This document shows positions 52,371 through 61,706 of a stretch of DNA of 64,000 bases, piece by piece. Below the pieces are notes generated by a model. It ran no database searches. It saw nothing but the letters and a program-made list of their open reading frames with translations, and was not told where the DNA came from. Made by a program: the position numbers and the translations under genes. The first letter of the stretch is position 1; each line of letters opens with the position of its first letter. The DNA is from CAVQFB01 sp963711675 (GTDB taxonomy: Bacteria > Acidobacteriota > Terriglobia > Terriglobales > Acidobacteriaceae), in the NCBI GenBank assembly GCA_963711675.1, contig CAVQFB010000013.1:124001-188000 (forward strand), given 5' to 3'.

Positions 52371-53693
52371 ATGGCAACATCTGAACCCAGCCAGCTGTTG
52401 ACGCTTCCAGCTCGAATTCAGCACACGTGGAATCTTGCCCGGTCTTCGGACTTAGCTCGCAAGATCGTCGAGACTTATCTCACACGTGTAACCATTATGG
52501 GCCTGGCATTGCTGACCACCATAATCATTTCCCGACTATTGGGTCCCTCGGGACGGGGATTTTACGCCGTCGCGATGGCAACGGGCACACTGGGAGTCCA
52601 GTTCGGCAACTTGGGATTACAGACCGCCAACGTATATTTCAGCGCCCGCAACCCGCAAGCATTGCCTCAACTTACCGGAAACAGCTTGGCGGTGAGTCTT
52701 GGCTTCGGCGGCATCGTGGCCCTCGGAGTGGGCGCTCTCCTGGCCTTGAGACCGGATTTGCTCGACCTGCGGGGAACAACGCTGTGGCTGGCTCTGCTCT
52801 GGATACCCTTCGGCCTTGCCTACCTTTTGACGCAGAACCTCATGATGGGCGTACAGGATGTCCGTGGCTATAACCTGATAGAGCTGGCGAACCGCGTCCT
52901 CACCTTGCTCCTCGTAGGCTTGTTTTTCGTCGGCCGCTGGGTCACTGTGCCGAGCATGTTCGGGGCTGCCTTCCTGGCGATGATTGCGTGTTCCCTGTGG
53001 ACCTGGGCGCGCCTGCGCGGGCACTTCGCAGGGTCGATCGGCACTTCGTGGGCTTCCTTCCGGAATTGTCTTCGTTACGCTGCGAAGGCATATCTTGCTG
53101 GTTTCTTTTGTTTTCTAGTACTGCGGGCGGATCTCTTCATGGTGCAGCACATGCTCGGCCCGGAACAGGCCGGCTATTATTCGATCGCGTCCACCATGGC
53201 CGACTACGTGTCGATGGCGGCCGCTGTTATCGCGATGGTTCTGTTTCCCAGGCTCTCCGCTATCACGAACGTTCTCGACAAGCTGCGCCTCATGCGAAAA
53301 GCCGCCTGGGTCACGGCCGCTATACTGATGCCTCTACTGTTAATCGCGTCGATTCTGGCAGGGCCTCTGGTGCGAATATTGTTTGGGGCTGCCTTTCTGC
53401 CAGCCGCTCGGGCATTCACCCTTCTGGCGCCTGGAATGTTATTTCTCGGCCTGCACAGCGTCACTGTGCAATTTCTTAACAGTATCGGTTACCCGAAAGT
53501 CGTAGTGATCATCTGGGGCCTCTGCAGTCTCGCTAACATCGCTGTGAATCTCTGGGCTATACCCAAGTTCGGTATTTCCGGTGCGTCAGTGGTGTCCTCC
53601 GGGTGTTATTTCCTGGCTTTCTTCCTTGTGCTCCAGGTCATTCGTCAGACCGCGCGAAAACTATCGGGGAACATCTCCCAGGTGCTCGGGTGA
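52371..53693 (+). CDS. polysaccharide flippase (Wzx/MATE-like)
   Basis: A 440-residue protein with about 12-14 membrane helices in the polysaccharide transporter family pattern: LALLTTIIISRLLGPSGRGFYAVAMATGTLGVQFGNLGLQTANVYFSARNPQALPQL, then MMGVQDVRGYNLIELANRVLTLLLVG, then RADLFMVQHMLGPEQAGYYSIASTMADYVSMAAAVIAMVLFPRLS. It should move lipid-linked repeat units across the inner membrane. ATG 52371 is chosen; an open frame runs upstream into the glycosyltransferase gene. Its TGA overlaps the next GTG. Confidence 0.87.
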   Translation: MATSEPSQLLTLPARIQHTWNLARSSDLARKIVETYLTRVTIMGLALLTTIIISRLLGPSGRGFYAVAMATGTLGVQFGNLGLQTANVYFSARNPQALPQLTGNSLAVSLGFGGIVALGVGALLALRPDLLDLRGTTLWLALLWIPFGLAYLLTQNLMMGVQDVRGYNLIELANRVLTLLLVGLFFVGRWVTVPSMFGAAFLAMIACSLWTWARLRGHFAGSIGTSWASFRNCLRYAAKAYLAGFFCFLVLRADLFMVQHMLGPEQAGYYSIASTMADYVSMAAAVIAMVLFPRLSAITNVLDKLRLMRKAAWVTAAILMPLLLIASILAGPLVRILFGAAFLPAARAFTLLAPGMLFLGLHSVTVQFLNSIGYPKVVVIIWGLCSLANIAVNLWAIPKFGISGASVVSSGCYFLAFFLVLQVIRQTARKLSGNISQVLG

Positions 53694-54247
53694 CGGCAAG
53701 TTACAAGCACTGGGCAAAGACCCTGCTCGGGAAGCCTGCCCTTCTGGTCTACGGGCCGTTGCACCAGGCTTTGGTTCACGTCCAGCGCCGCCAGATCATG
53801 TCCAAGTTCGGTCACTGCGAACCGGACCTCGAGCTGATCTATCCCTGGGACATACGTAACGAGCACCATATTTATATCGGGAAAGATGTTTTTGTGGGAC
53901 CCGGCGTTTTGATGATTGCCGATACGGGTGCCGAGATCCACGTGGGCAACAAAGTCATGTTCGGTCCTCAAGTAAAGCTCATTGCGAGCGATCACCGCTA
54001 TGACGACCCGATCCGCTCGATTAAAGATTCCGGATACGGCGCGCTCGCCGACATTCGCATCGGCAACGATGTGTGGTTGGGCTGCGGCGCCATCGTTCTG
54101 AAGGGTGTTCAGATCGGAGACGGGGCCGTCGTGGGAGCTGGCTCCGTGGTCACAAAGGATGTACCTCCGCGGGAGATATGGGCCGGCAATCCCGCAACCA
54201 AGATCAAGGAACGCTTCCCTGCTCAGCAGACAGCGTATCAGCGTTAG
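53690..54247 (+). CDS. hexapeptide-repeat acetyltransferase (WcaF/NodL-like)
   Basis: A 185-residue left-handed beta-helix acyltransferase. Repeats run from IYIGKDVFVGPGVLMIADTGAEIHVGNKVMFGPQVKLIASDH to IRIGNDVWLGCGAIVLKGVQIGDGAVVGAGSVVTKDVPPREIWAGNPATKIK. The His in IASDHRYDD fits the catalytic His of the family. It probably O-acetylates the polymer or its precursor. GTG 53690 overlaps the flippase stop, and the domain begins soon after. Confidence 0.87.
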   Translation: MTASYKHWAKTLLGKPALLVYGPLHQALVHVQRRQIMSKFGHCEPDLELIYPWDIRNEHHIYIGKDVFVGPGVLMIADTGAEIHVGNKVMFGPQVKLIASDHRYDDPIRSIKDSGYGALADIRIGNDVWLGCGAIVLKGVQIGDGAVVGAGSVVTKDVPPREIWAGNPATKIKERFPAQQTAYQR

Positions 54248-54274
54248 AGTTCTGCCTCGAAAGAGAAATAAGCT

Positions 54275-56212
54275 ATGTGCGGAATAGTCGGTGCCGTCTC
54301 ATTTGACGGTAGTCGCTTCGCTATCAACGAAAGCTATATCGCGCGTCTTCTGGCTCCGATCGCGCATCGGGGACCGGATGGCAGCGGAACTTGGGTTGCC
54401 AAGGACCGCCGTGCGGGACTCGGTCATCGCCGTCTTTCCATCATTGACCTGTCGATCGACGCCGCACAACCTATGACCAACGAGGACGGCTCAGTATGGG
54501 TTTCCTTCAACGGCGAGATTTACAACCACGCGGAAATCCGCCAAGAGTTGGAAAAACTCGGTGGCCATCGCTGGAAAACCGATCACTCCGATACCGAGGT
54601 CATCCTGCACGCCTTCGAGCAATGGGGCATCGACTGCCTCCAGCGATTTCGCGGCATGTTCGCGATTGCGCTCTGGGACGGCCGCAACAGGGAACTATGG
54701 CTGGTCCGCGATCGTGTCGGGATCAAACCGCTCTACTACGCTGTCCACCACGGGCGCATCGTCTTCGCCTCTGAGATAAAGGCCCTGCTGCAGGATCCCG
54801 ATCAGGAACGTGCTGTCGACGAAGAGTCGCTCTTCCATTACCTATCATTCCTGACCACACCCGCTCCCCTCACCCTGTTCAGCGGAATCCGCAAGGTCCC
54901 TAACGGAACCTGGTTGCGTGTCCAGGAGGACGGATCCATCGAAGAGCGTCGTTACTGGGATGTGTGGGATCACACCAAGCCTCTCATCGATACCGACGAA
55001 GATGCGATTGCAGAGCAACTTCTCGCCGAACTGCGAACCTCGGTCCGTCTGCGGAAAGTCAGCGATGTCCCGGTGGGCGTGTTCCTCTCCGGCGGCATCG
55101 ATTCCAGCGTAAATGCGGCGTTGTTCTCGGAAGGCGAAGGCGCGCCCGTGAAATGTTTCAGCATTGGTTATGCGGGCGAATACAAGAGCTATCCCAATGA
55201 GGTTCACTTCGCCCGCATGGCGGCCAGCTTTGTCCATGGCGAATATTACGAGAAGATGTTGACCCAGCAGGATCTTCTCGATTTCCTTCCCCGGATGGTT
55301 CATCTGCAGGATGAACCGATCGCCGACCCGGTTTGCGTGCCGGTGTACTACGTCTCCAAGCTGGCGCGAGATCACGGGGTGATCGTGTGCCAACTCGGGG
55401 AGGGATCGGACGAATTGTTCTGCGGATATCCCTCGTGGAAGCTGAGGTGGCGTTTGCAAAATCTGGGCAATCTTCCCATTCCAGCCGGCGCCAAGGGCCT
55501 AGGATTGGCGGCTATGAATCTGCTGGGACGCAGCGACCGCCCGGAATTTGAGTGGTTGCGGCGAAATCGAGCTGGGTTACCGGTGTTTTGGAGCGGTGCG
55601 GAGTCCTTCACGGAAGATCACAAGAGGACTTTGCTTTCTTCCCGTTTGCAACGGCAGTTTGCGGGCCTCAATTCGTGGGAGGCGCTGTTGCCCATTCGCC
55701 GCCGGTTTGAAGAAAAGGCGTGGGAGAAGTCGACCTTGAACTGGATGAGCTATGCTGACCTGAGTTTTCGGCTTCCCGAATTACTGCTGATGCGTGTGGA
55801 CAAGATGAGCATGGGGGTCAGTCTGGAGGCGAGAGTCCCCTTTCTTGACCACAAGTTTGTTGAACTCGCGATGAGTATTCCGGAATCGGTGAAAATGCGG
55901 AATGGCGAACTGAAGCACATTCTCAAGAAAGCAGTCCGCAAAATCATCCCCTCCGAGATCATTTCGCGCAAGAAGCAAGGCTTCGGAGTCCCGGTTCAAG
56001 AGTGGTTTTATGATCGCTTGGGACAGGTTGCGCACACTGAACTGGAATCCTTCTGTAAGGAAACCGACCTTCTCGATCGCTCGGCCGTCATGCGACTCCT
56101 GCAACCGAATCCGGGAGCCAAGGCCTGGTATCTTCTGAACTTGGCTATGTGGTGGAAGCACTATGTGGCTTGTTCCGAACCGGGGCCATCTCTCGCATCG
56201 GCAAGCGCCTAG
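54275..56212 (+). CDS. asnB: glutamine-hydrolysing asparagine synthetase / sugar amidotransferase
   Basis: A 645-residue protein. The N-terminal glutaminase domain opens MCGIVGAVSF with nucleophile Cys2, and contains HRGPDGSG, GHRRLSIIDLS, FNGEIYNHAEIR. The C-terminal synthetase domain has the PP-loop VFLSGGIDSSVNAALFSEGE and LGEGSDELFCGYPSW. Such proteins make Asn, but copies inside polysaccharide clusters often amidate uronic acids (known for WbpS). The gene lies between an acetyltransferase and the heparinase-like gene, so a sugar amidotransferase role is favoured (inference). Confidence 0.9.
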   Translation: MCGIVGAVSFDGSRFAINESYIARLLAPIAHRGPDGSGTWVAKDRRAGLGHRRLSIIDLSIDAAQPMTNEDGSVWVSFNGEIYNHAEIRQELEKLGGHRWKTDHSDTEVILHAFEQWGIDCLQRFRGMFAIALWDGRNRELWLVRDRVGIKPLYYAVHHGRIVFASEIKALLQDPDQERAVDEESLFHYLSFLTTPAPLTLFSGIRKVPNGTWLRVQEDGSIEERRYWDVWDHTKPLIDTDEDAIAEQLLAELRTSVRLRKVSDVPVGVFLSGGIDSSVNAALFSEGEGAPVKCFSIGYAGEYKSYPNEVHFARMAASFVHGEYYEKMLTQQDLLDFLPRMVHLQDEPIADPVCVPVYYVSKLARDHGVIVCQLGEGSDELFCGYPSWKLRWRLQNLGNLPIPAGAKGLGLAAMNLLGRSDRPEFEWLRRNRAGLPVFWSGAESFTEDHKRTLLSSRLQRQFAGLNSWEALLPIRRRFEEKAWEKSTLNWMSYADLSFRLPELLLMRVDKMSMGVSLEARVPFLDHKFVELAMSIPESVKMRNGELKHILKKAVRKIIPSEIISRKKQGFGVPVQEWFYDRLGQVAHTELESFCKETDLLDRSAVMRLLQPNPGAKAWYLLNLAMWWKHYVACSEPGPSLASASA

Positions 56213-56228
56213 CTCCGAGCCGCTGAGC

Positions 56229-58191
56229 ATGAGCGCACGCGACAAAATGAAGAAAGTGATTAGGTTGCTTGAACAGGAATCGCCTGTGATTCTGGTACGC
56301 GAGGCCTGGTGGCGGGCTGAGAAGCGCTGGCGCAGGATGCGCTTCCGCGACCAGATCAAGCGAGCAAAGTTTGAAGTGCAATTCCGGCCGATCGGATATG
56401 ACAGACTCCAGGAGACTCAGATTCCCGAGCGCTCACGCACCGCAATCCTTGGCTATGCTGACTGCATTTGCAGCGGCAAATTTCCGTTCTTCGGGTACGG
56501 CCCGGTAAGTCTGGGTCTCCCGCCCCGCTGGAACTACGACTTCGTATCTGGAAAAGATTGGCCCCATGTACCTGCAGACTCCATCCGCGTTGTCCGCAAC
56601 GATGGTTCCGATGTCAAAGTGCCATGGGACCTTTCACGTTTGCAGTTCCTTCCGGTTCTGGCGAAAGCGTGGCAGTTGACCGGTGAGGCAGATTACAAGG
56701 AAAGCGGGAAGGCCCTGCTTTCTGACTGGATCGAGAAGAACCCGGTCGGCGTCGGCATCAATTGGACCATTGCCATGGAAGCAGCCCTGCGAGCCATCAG
56801 CATCTGCTTCTTCTCTGGAATTGCTATGGCCTGCAGTCCAGGATGAGCATGAGTGGGTGCGAAAGGTTACGCATTCCCTCTGGCAGCATCTCCTTTATAT
56901 AGAGGCTCACAACGAGTTTTCCTACCTCGGGCGCAGCAATCACTACCTGAGCAACATCGTCGGGCTTTTTTGCCTCGCTTCCTTTCTACATGGCCCCCAG
57001 AATCTGGATCGGCGAAATCTATATTCGAACCTGGTTCAGCGTGAGATCGAGGAACAAGTGTACGCGGACGGTGGCAGCTTTGAAGCCTCATCCGGATATC
57101 ACTTCCTGGCTACGCAGATGTTCTCTACCACCTATGAATTGATGCTGGCGCAAAACCTTCATCCTGGGGCAGGATTCACGGAGCGGCTGTACAAGATGTA
57201 CGCATTCCTCGCCGCTCTGGCGGACCGTCAGGGATTCCTGCCTCAGATCGGAGATTGCGATGATGGCAGAGTAGAGTTGCTGCCAGACGATATTTCCCAA
57301 ATGTCCAGTACGCAGCCAGAATGCCGACACTCCCTCCACGTGCAGAGCTTCTTGGGCATGGGGCAGGCGTTATTCGCAAGGGATTTAGGAGGCACATCGG
57401 AGCATGAGGGATGGCGAACGGCTGCGAAACTTAGCGCTGCTGATCGTGATTCCGATCACCGATGCTGCGTCTTTCCCCACTCCGGTATTGTGGTTCTCCA
57501 GAATGAACACGCAAAGTTAGTCTTTCTTGCGCAACCCAATGGCATTCGCGGCAGGGGGAGTCACACCCATAACGATAAGTTGAGTGTGCTCCTGTCGATC
57601 GAGGGTAAGGAACTCCTGGTGGATTCGGGAACTGGCGGTTACACCCGCGATGCCGCGACCCGCAACTACTTCCGATCTACCGCGGCGCACAACACCATAC
57701 TGATCGACGACCAGGAGCAAAATCGATTCTCGGTCGATCCGGCCAGTTTGTTTCGGATGCAGAACGACGCCGCCGTAAGTGCCGTCGAGTGCCGAAACTC
57801 AGACGGTTTCATCCTCGAGAGCGGGCATAGCGGTTTTCGTAGACTCGGAGTCGACCATGTACGGGCGGTGCACCTGCGATCCGGTACGCTGATTACCATA
57901 GAAGACAAGTTTGCCGGCGGCGGAGAACACACTTTCGAAGCATTCTTTCACTTGCCCAGAGGCTGGGAAGCAATTCTCTCCGAACAGAACGGCCGGAAAG
58001 TGCGCTGTATTTTGAACGGAGCGTGCCGTGCAGAAATGCTCTGGGGCGCGGAAGCCGAATTGCGCCTAAACCGCCGTGTCGGCCGGATTTCCCGAGCCTA
58101 CGGAGCTACCCAGGAAGCCACAACACTGTCCGTAACCGGCAAGGCCAAGTTTCCATTCCTTTTGACCACGGAGATTTCCTGGAACGCGTAA
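56229..58191 (+). pseudogene. heparinase II/III-like protein with one frameshift
   Basis: The corrected product is 653 residues. The N-terminal alpha/alpha-toroid part (MKKVIRLLEQESPVILVREAWWRAEKRW; PPRWNYDFVSGKDWP; NWTIAMEAALRAISICFF) ends in frame at 56846. The remainder continues one frame on: LELLWPAVQDEHEWVRKV, NEFSYLGRSNHYLSNIVGLFCLA, GGSFEASSGYHFLATQ, then the C-terminal beta-sheet domain (SHTHNDKLSVLLSIEGKELLVDSGTGGYTRDAATRNYFRSTAAHNTILIDDQEQNRF) typical of heparinase II/III-like lyases. One extra T near 56805-56810 explains the break. It may cleave or edit an acidic polymer. Start ATG 56229. Confidence 0.82.
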
Positions 58192-58193
58192 GT

Positions 58194-59411
58194 ATGGATT
58201 ACGGTTTAGCAGGCGAAGACATTCTCTGTTTTGGTGGAGAAGACTGGTGGTATCACCATCCTCACTCCAAGAATCACATCCTCAAGCGACTCGCCCAACA
58301 GAACCGTGTCTTGTTTGTGAACTCTCTCACCTTGGGACTTCCCTCGGTTTCCAATCCTGATTTTTTTCTCAAAATCCGCAGAAAACTCAGGAGCTATTTG
58401 CGATGGTTGAAGCGTGCGCCAGAGGGACTGTATGTCATGACTCCTTTCGTGGTGCCGCTCTTTGGCTCGTGGGCGATCAGGCGCGTAAATCTGTTTCTGC
58501 TCAAGGTACAGTTGCGCCTGGCGATGCTTTTCTGCCGTATGCGTAAGCCGATCGTATGGGTATGCATCCCTTCCGCGGCGGATGTGGCAGAACACCTGGA
58601 CGCAAAACTCATCGTGTATCAGGTCTCCGACAAATATGACGCCAACGAGGACAGTGCTCTATCTCGACAGGTGATTCGAGAACTGGATGAGCGTCTCAAA
58701 AACAAGGCCGATGTGGTCTTGTATTCGGGGCGGAAGCTCTTTGAGGAATCCACTTTGTCCAAGCGCTGCTTTCTCGAGCAGGCTGTGGACTATGACCATT
58801 TTGCGAATCCCGCTTCCCGTATTTCCGACGACATCGCGAACATCCCGCATCCGGTATTGTGCTATTTCGGCGCAATCGATTACGTGATGGACACGCCCTT
58901 GATCGAAGAAATCGCGCGCCGCAAACCGGAGTGGCATTGGGTTTTCATCGGCCTGAGGTCAAACCTTGTCGACATCAAGGCACCCAACATCCATTTTCTC
59001 GGGCCCAAACCATACGCCGATCTGCCATTTTATGTTCGCCAGGCCGATGTCTTCGTGCTTCCCTGGCGGCAAGACAATGCGTTTGTTTCCTACGGAAGCG
59101 CGATCAAAATTCGCGAATACCTGGCTACCGGAAAACCTGTCGTCATCGCGCCACTCTACGAGTACTTGAACACTCCCGGAGTCAGGATCTATCGCACCGT
59201 CGATGGTTTCATCGATTGTGTGGAGGAAGCGCTGCATCGGGACTCTGCTGCCGACCGCCAGTTGCGACAGTCCCAAGTACGGGATTGCACCTGGGATGTT
59301 AGGGCGCAGCAGGTGGGAATCATGTTCAGCGCCATGTTACAAGGCCGAACGGCTGAGCAGGCAATCGAGGCGGCTCGGCTCACCGGGATCACCGCAGCTG
59401 CGATCTCCTAG
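58194..59411 (+). CDS. glycosyltransferase, GT-B fold
   Basis: A 405-residue protein. Early blocks EDILCFGGEDWWYHHPHSKNHILKRLAQQNRVLFVNSLTLG and YQVSDKYDANEDSALSRQVIRELDERLKNKADVVLYSGRKLFEE, then VLCYFGAIDYVMDTPLIEEIARRKPEWHWVFIG and YVRQADVFVLPWRQDNAFVSYGSAIKIREYLATGKPVVIAPLYEY, fit a GT-B enzyme of the TuaH/GT4-like kind. It starts 3 bp after the heparinase-like stop. It probably adds a sugar to the repeat unit; the sugar is not known. Confidence 0.85.
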   Translation: MDYGLAGEDILCFGGEDWWYHHPHSKNHILKRLAQQNRVLFVNSLTLGLPSVSNPDFFLKIRRKLRSYLRWLKRAPEGLYVMTPFVVPLFGSWAIRRVNLFLLKVQLRLAMLFCRMRKPIVWVCIPSAADVAEHLDAKLIVYQVSDKYDANEDSALSRQVIRELDERLKNKADVVLYSGRKLFEESTLSKRCFLEQAVDYDHFANPASRISDDIANIPHPVLCYFGAIDYVMDTPLIEEIARRKPEWHWVFIGLRSNLVDIKAPNIHFLGPKPYADLPFYVRQADVFVLPWRQDNAFVSYGSAIKIREYLATGKPVVIAPLYEYLNTPGVRIYRTVDGFIDCVEEALHRDSAADRQLRQSQVRDCTWDVRAQQVGIMFSAMLQGRTAEQAIEAARLTGITAAAIS

Positions 59412-59470
59412 TTCGGCAGCCTAGCAGGGCGCCCACGCGGGCGTTCACTAACCCAGAATAGGTCGAAGAT

Positions 59471-61657
59471 ATGCAAGCCATCTTAGAGGACATGCAGTCC
59501 GGCGCCGTAGACGTTTACGAAGTACCCGAACCCGAGTTGCGTCCTGGCGGCATTCTGGTGCGCACTCATTTCTCCGCCATCAGCGCCGGCACGGAGCGAA
59601 ATAAGGTAGAGCAGAGCTCGAAGTCAATCGTCGGAAAAGCGATGGCACGGCCGGACCTGGTGCGGCAGGTGCTGGACTACGCCAAGAGCAACGGGGTTCG
59701 CGCCGCCTATCAAAAAGTTCAGTCACGCCTGCAGAGCCTCTCGACTATGGGCTACAGCTGTGCCGGCGCCGTGCTCGCGGTCGGTGAGGGAGTCACCGAA
59801 TTCAGTGTCGGCGACTTGGTTGCTTGCGGAGGCGGTGGCTACGCCAACCACTGCGAGGTGAACTGGGTTCCACAGAACCTCGCCGCCCGGGTGCCGGCCG
59901 GGGTCTCATTACAGGCCGCCAGTCTGACCACGATCGGAGCGATCGCCATGCAGGGTTTGCGCCAGGCATGCGTGAACTTTGGGGAAACTGTCGTGGTGGT
60001 GGGCGCGGGGCTCGTGGGTGTTCTTGTGATACAACTGGCGCGCGCAGCCGGCTGCCGCGTGATTGCCGTTGATCTAAACGCCGAGCGGGCACAGAAGGCG
60101 GTCGCCTTCGGCGCACACCTGGGGCTGGCTGCATCCGATCCTCGGTTGGAGATCGCCGTCCAGAAATTCTCGCGTTACGGTCCTGATGCCGCCGTAATCA
60201 CCGCCGCGACTCCCTCCGCTGAGCCCGTGGAGTTAGCAGCCAGACTCCTGCGTGATCGGGGTCGTATCGTCATCGTCGGGGACGTGGGCATGGGAGTCTC
60301 CCGCCCCAACATGTATCACAAGGAACTTTCCCTGGTCATGTCTCGTTCTTACGGACCGGGTCGCTACGACCACGCCTACGAAGAGGACGGCCAGGATTAT
60401 CCGGTCGGATACGTCCGCTGGAGCGAGAAGCGCAATATGGAAGCGTTTCTCGATTTCCTCGCGTCCGGTTCGATCGATGTTGTGCCTTTACTAGAACAGA
60501 GTTACCCGGCGAAATCAGCCTCAGGCGCCTACCAGCAGATCCGAAGCGGAAAGGGCTACACCGCCATCCTGGAGTATCCCGCGCAGCAATCGACGCTTCC
60601 GCCTGCAACTCGTGCTGTCACGTTGAGCGCACCTAGGAAATCCAAAGAAACCCTGTTGGTTGGCTGCGTGGGAGCGGGTGGATTCGCGCGAGCCCATATT
60701 TTCCCCAACCTCAGGGCGTCGTCCAAACTCAAGCTCGAGTCTGTGGCGACTGCCTCCGGTGTGGCTGCTGAGTCTGCGCGTCGCAGCTTCAGCTTCGCTC
60801 GGGCCCAGACCCCAGCCGAGCTGCTTCACAATGCCGACCTGAATGCCATTTTCATTCTGACCAAGCACGAGAGCCACGCTCGCTACGTCGCACAGGCAAT
60901 TGACCTGAACAAGGCTGTATTCGTAGAGAAGCCCCTGGCCATCAATGCCCAACAACTCGAGGAAGTCGAGGAGTCCTATCGCCGCAGTCTGGACCGGGGA
61001 AACTCGCCGTTCCTGATGGTGGGATTCAATCGTCGCTTTGCCCCCGCCACCGAGGCCATCCGCCAGTTTTTCTCCGGGCACAAGGAGCCGATGCTGGTCC
61101 ACATCCGCGTAAATGCAGGATTCTTGCCGCTCGAACATTGGGCCCAGCACTCATCAGAAGGTGGGCGTGTCATCGGGGAGATGTGCCATTTCGTCGACTG
61201 GGCACGCTGCATCGTGGACCAGCCTATCCAAAGAGTTTCTGCGGCAGCGCTGCCAAGCGGCACACGTTATAACCGCGACAACGTGGCGGCATCGTTACAT
61301 TTTGCCGACGGTTCAATTGCCACCTTGCTTTATCTCGCCAACGGAGACCCTGCGGTCCCCAAGGAGTCTTTTGAGGTTTTCTGCGAGGGAGCGGTGGCCC
61401 GGCTAGAAGACTTCCGCACTCTTGAGTTGGTGAGACACCGGAAGATTCAGCAGAGCAAGTCCGCTCAGGATAAGGGCCACAAGCGCGAACTGGAAGCGAC
61501 GGTGGCCGCGATGGCCGCGGGCACACAGAGCCCAATTCCCTTCGATCAACTTCGCGAGGTCACCAACGCCACCTTCTGCATTGAGAAGGCAATCAGTTCT
61601 GGCGACACCCTTCCGATCACAAAACTATTGTGCGCAGAGGTTTTGACTGGTTCATGA
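59471..61657 (+). CDS. bi-domain oxidoreductase (medium-chain dehydrogenase + Gfo/Idh/MocA)
   Basis: A 728-residue fusion. The first ~370 residues are an alcohol-dehydrogenase-like MDR unit: GGILVRTHFSAISAGTERNK, GYSCAGAVLAVGEGV, FGETVVVVGAGLVGVLVIQLARAAGCRVIAVDLN. The second (about 395-700) is a Gfo/Idh/MocA oxidoreductase: LVGCVGAGGFARAHIFPNL, VFVEKPLAINAQQLEEV (the EKP motif), VGFNRRFAPATEAIRQFF. The pairing is a known family found in exopolysaccharide clusters, probably for oxidation and reduction at one sugar position; the exact reaction is not established. Confidence 0.9.
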   Translation: MQAILEDMQSGAVDVYEVPEPELRPGGILVRTHFSAISAGTERNKVEQSSKSIVGKAMARPDLVRQVLDYAKSNGVRAAYQKVQSRLQSLSTMGYSCAGAVLAVGEGVTEFSVGDLVACGGGGYANHCEVNWVPQNLAARVPAGVSLQAASLTTIGAIAMQGLRQACVNFGETVVVVGAGLVGVLVIQLARAAGCRVIAVDLNAERAQKAVAFGAHLGLAASDPRLEIAVQKFSRYGPDAAVITAATPSAEPVELAARLLRDRGRIVIVGDVGMGVSRPNMYHKELSLVMSRSYGPGRYDHAYEEDGQDYPVGYVRWSEKRNMEAFLDFLASGSIDVVPLLEQSYPAKSASGAYQQIRSGKGYTAILEYPAQQSTLPPATRAVTLSAPRKSKETLLVGCVGAGGFARAHIFPNLRASSKLKLESVATASGVAAESARRSFSFARAQTPAELLHNADLNAIFILTKHESHARYVAQAIDLNKAVFVEKPLAINAQQLEEVEESYRRSLDRGNSPFLMVGFNRRFAPATEAIRQFFSGHKEPMLVHIRVNAGFLPLEHWAQHSSEGGRVIGEMCHFVDWARCIVDQPIQRVSAAALPSGTRYNRDNVAASLHFADGSIATLLYLANGDPAVPKESFEVFCEGAVARLEDFRTLELVRHRKIQQSKSAQDKGHKRELEATVAAMAAGTQSPIPFDQLREVTNATFCIEKAISSGDTLPITKLLCAEVLTGS

Positions 61658-61706
61658 GGGCGGCCCTGCATACTCTTCCTCCGCTGCCCGTAGGGCGGAA
61701 CTGCTG

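Noticed and set aside
53603..53689. earlier start for the hexapeptide acetyltransferase
   Set aside because: It would overlap the flippase gene by about 90 bp; GTG at 53690 gives a clean stop-start overlap.
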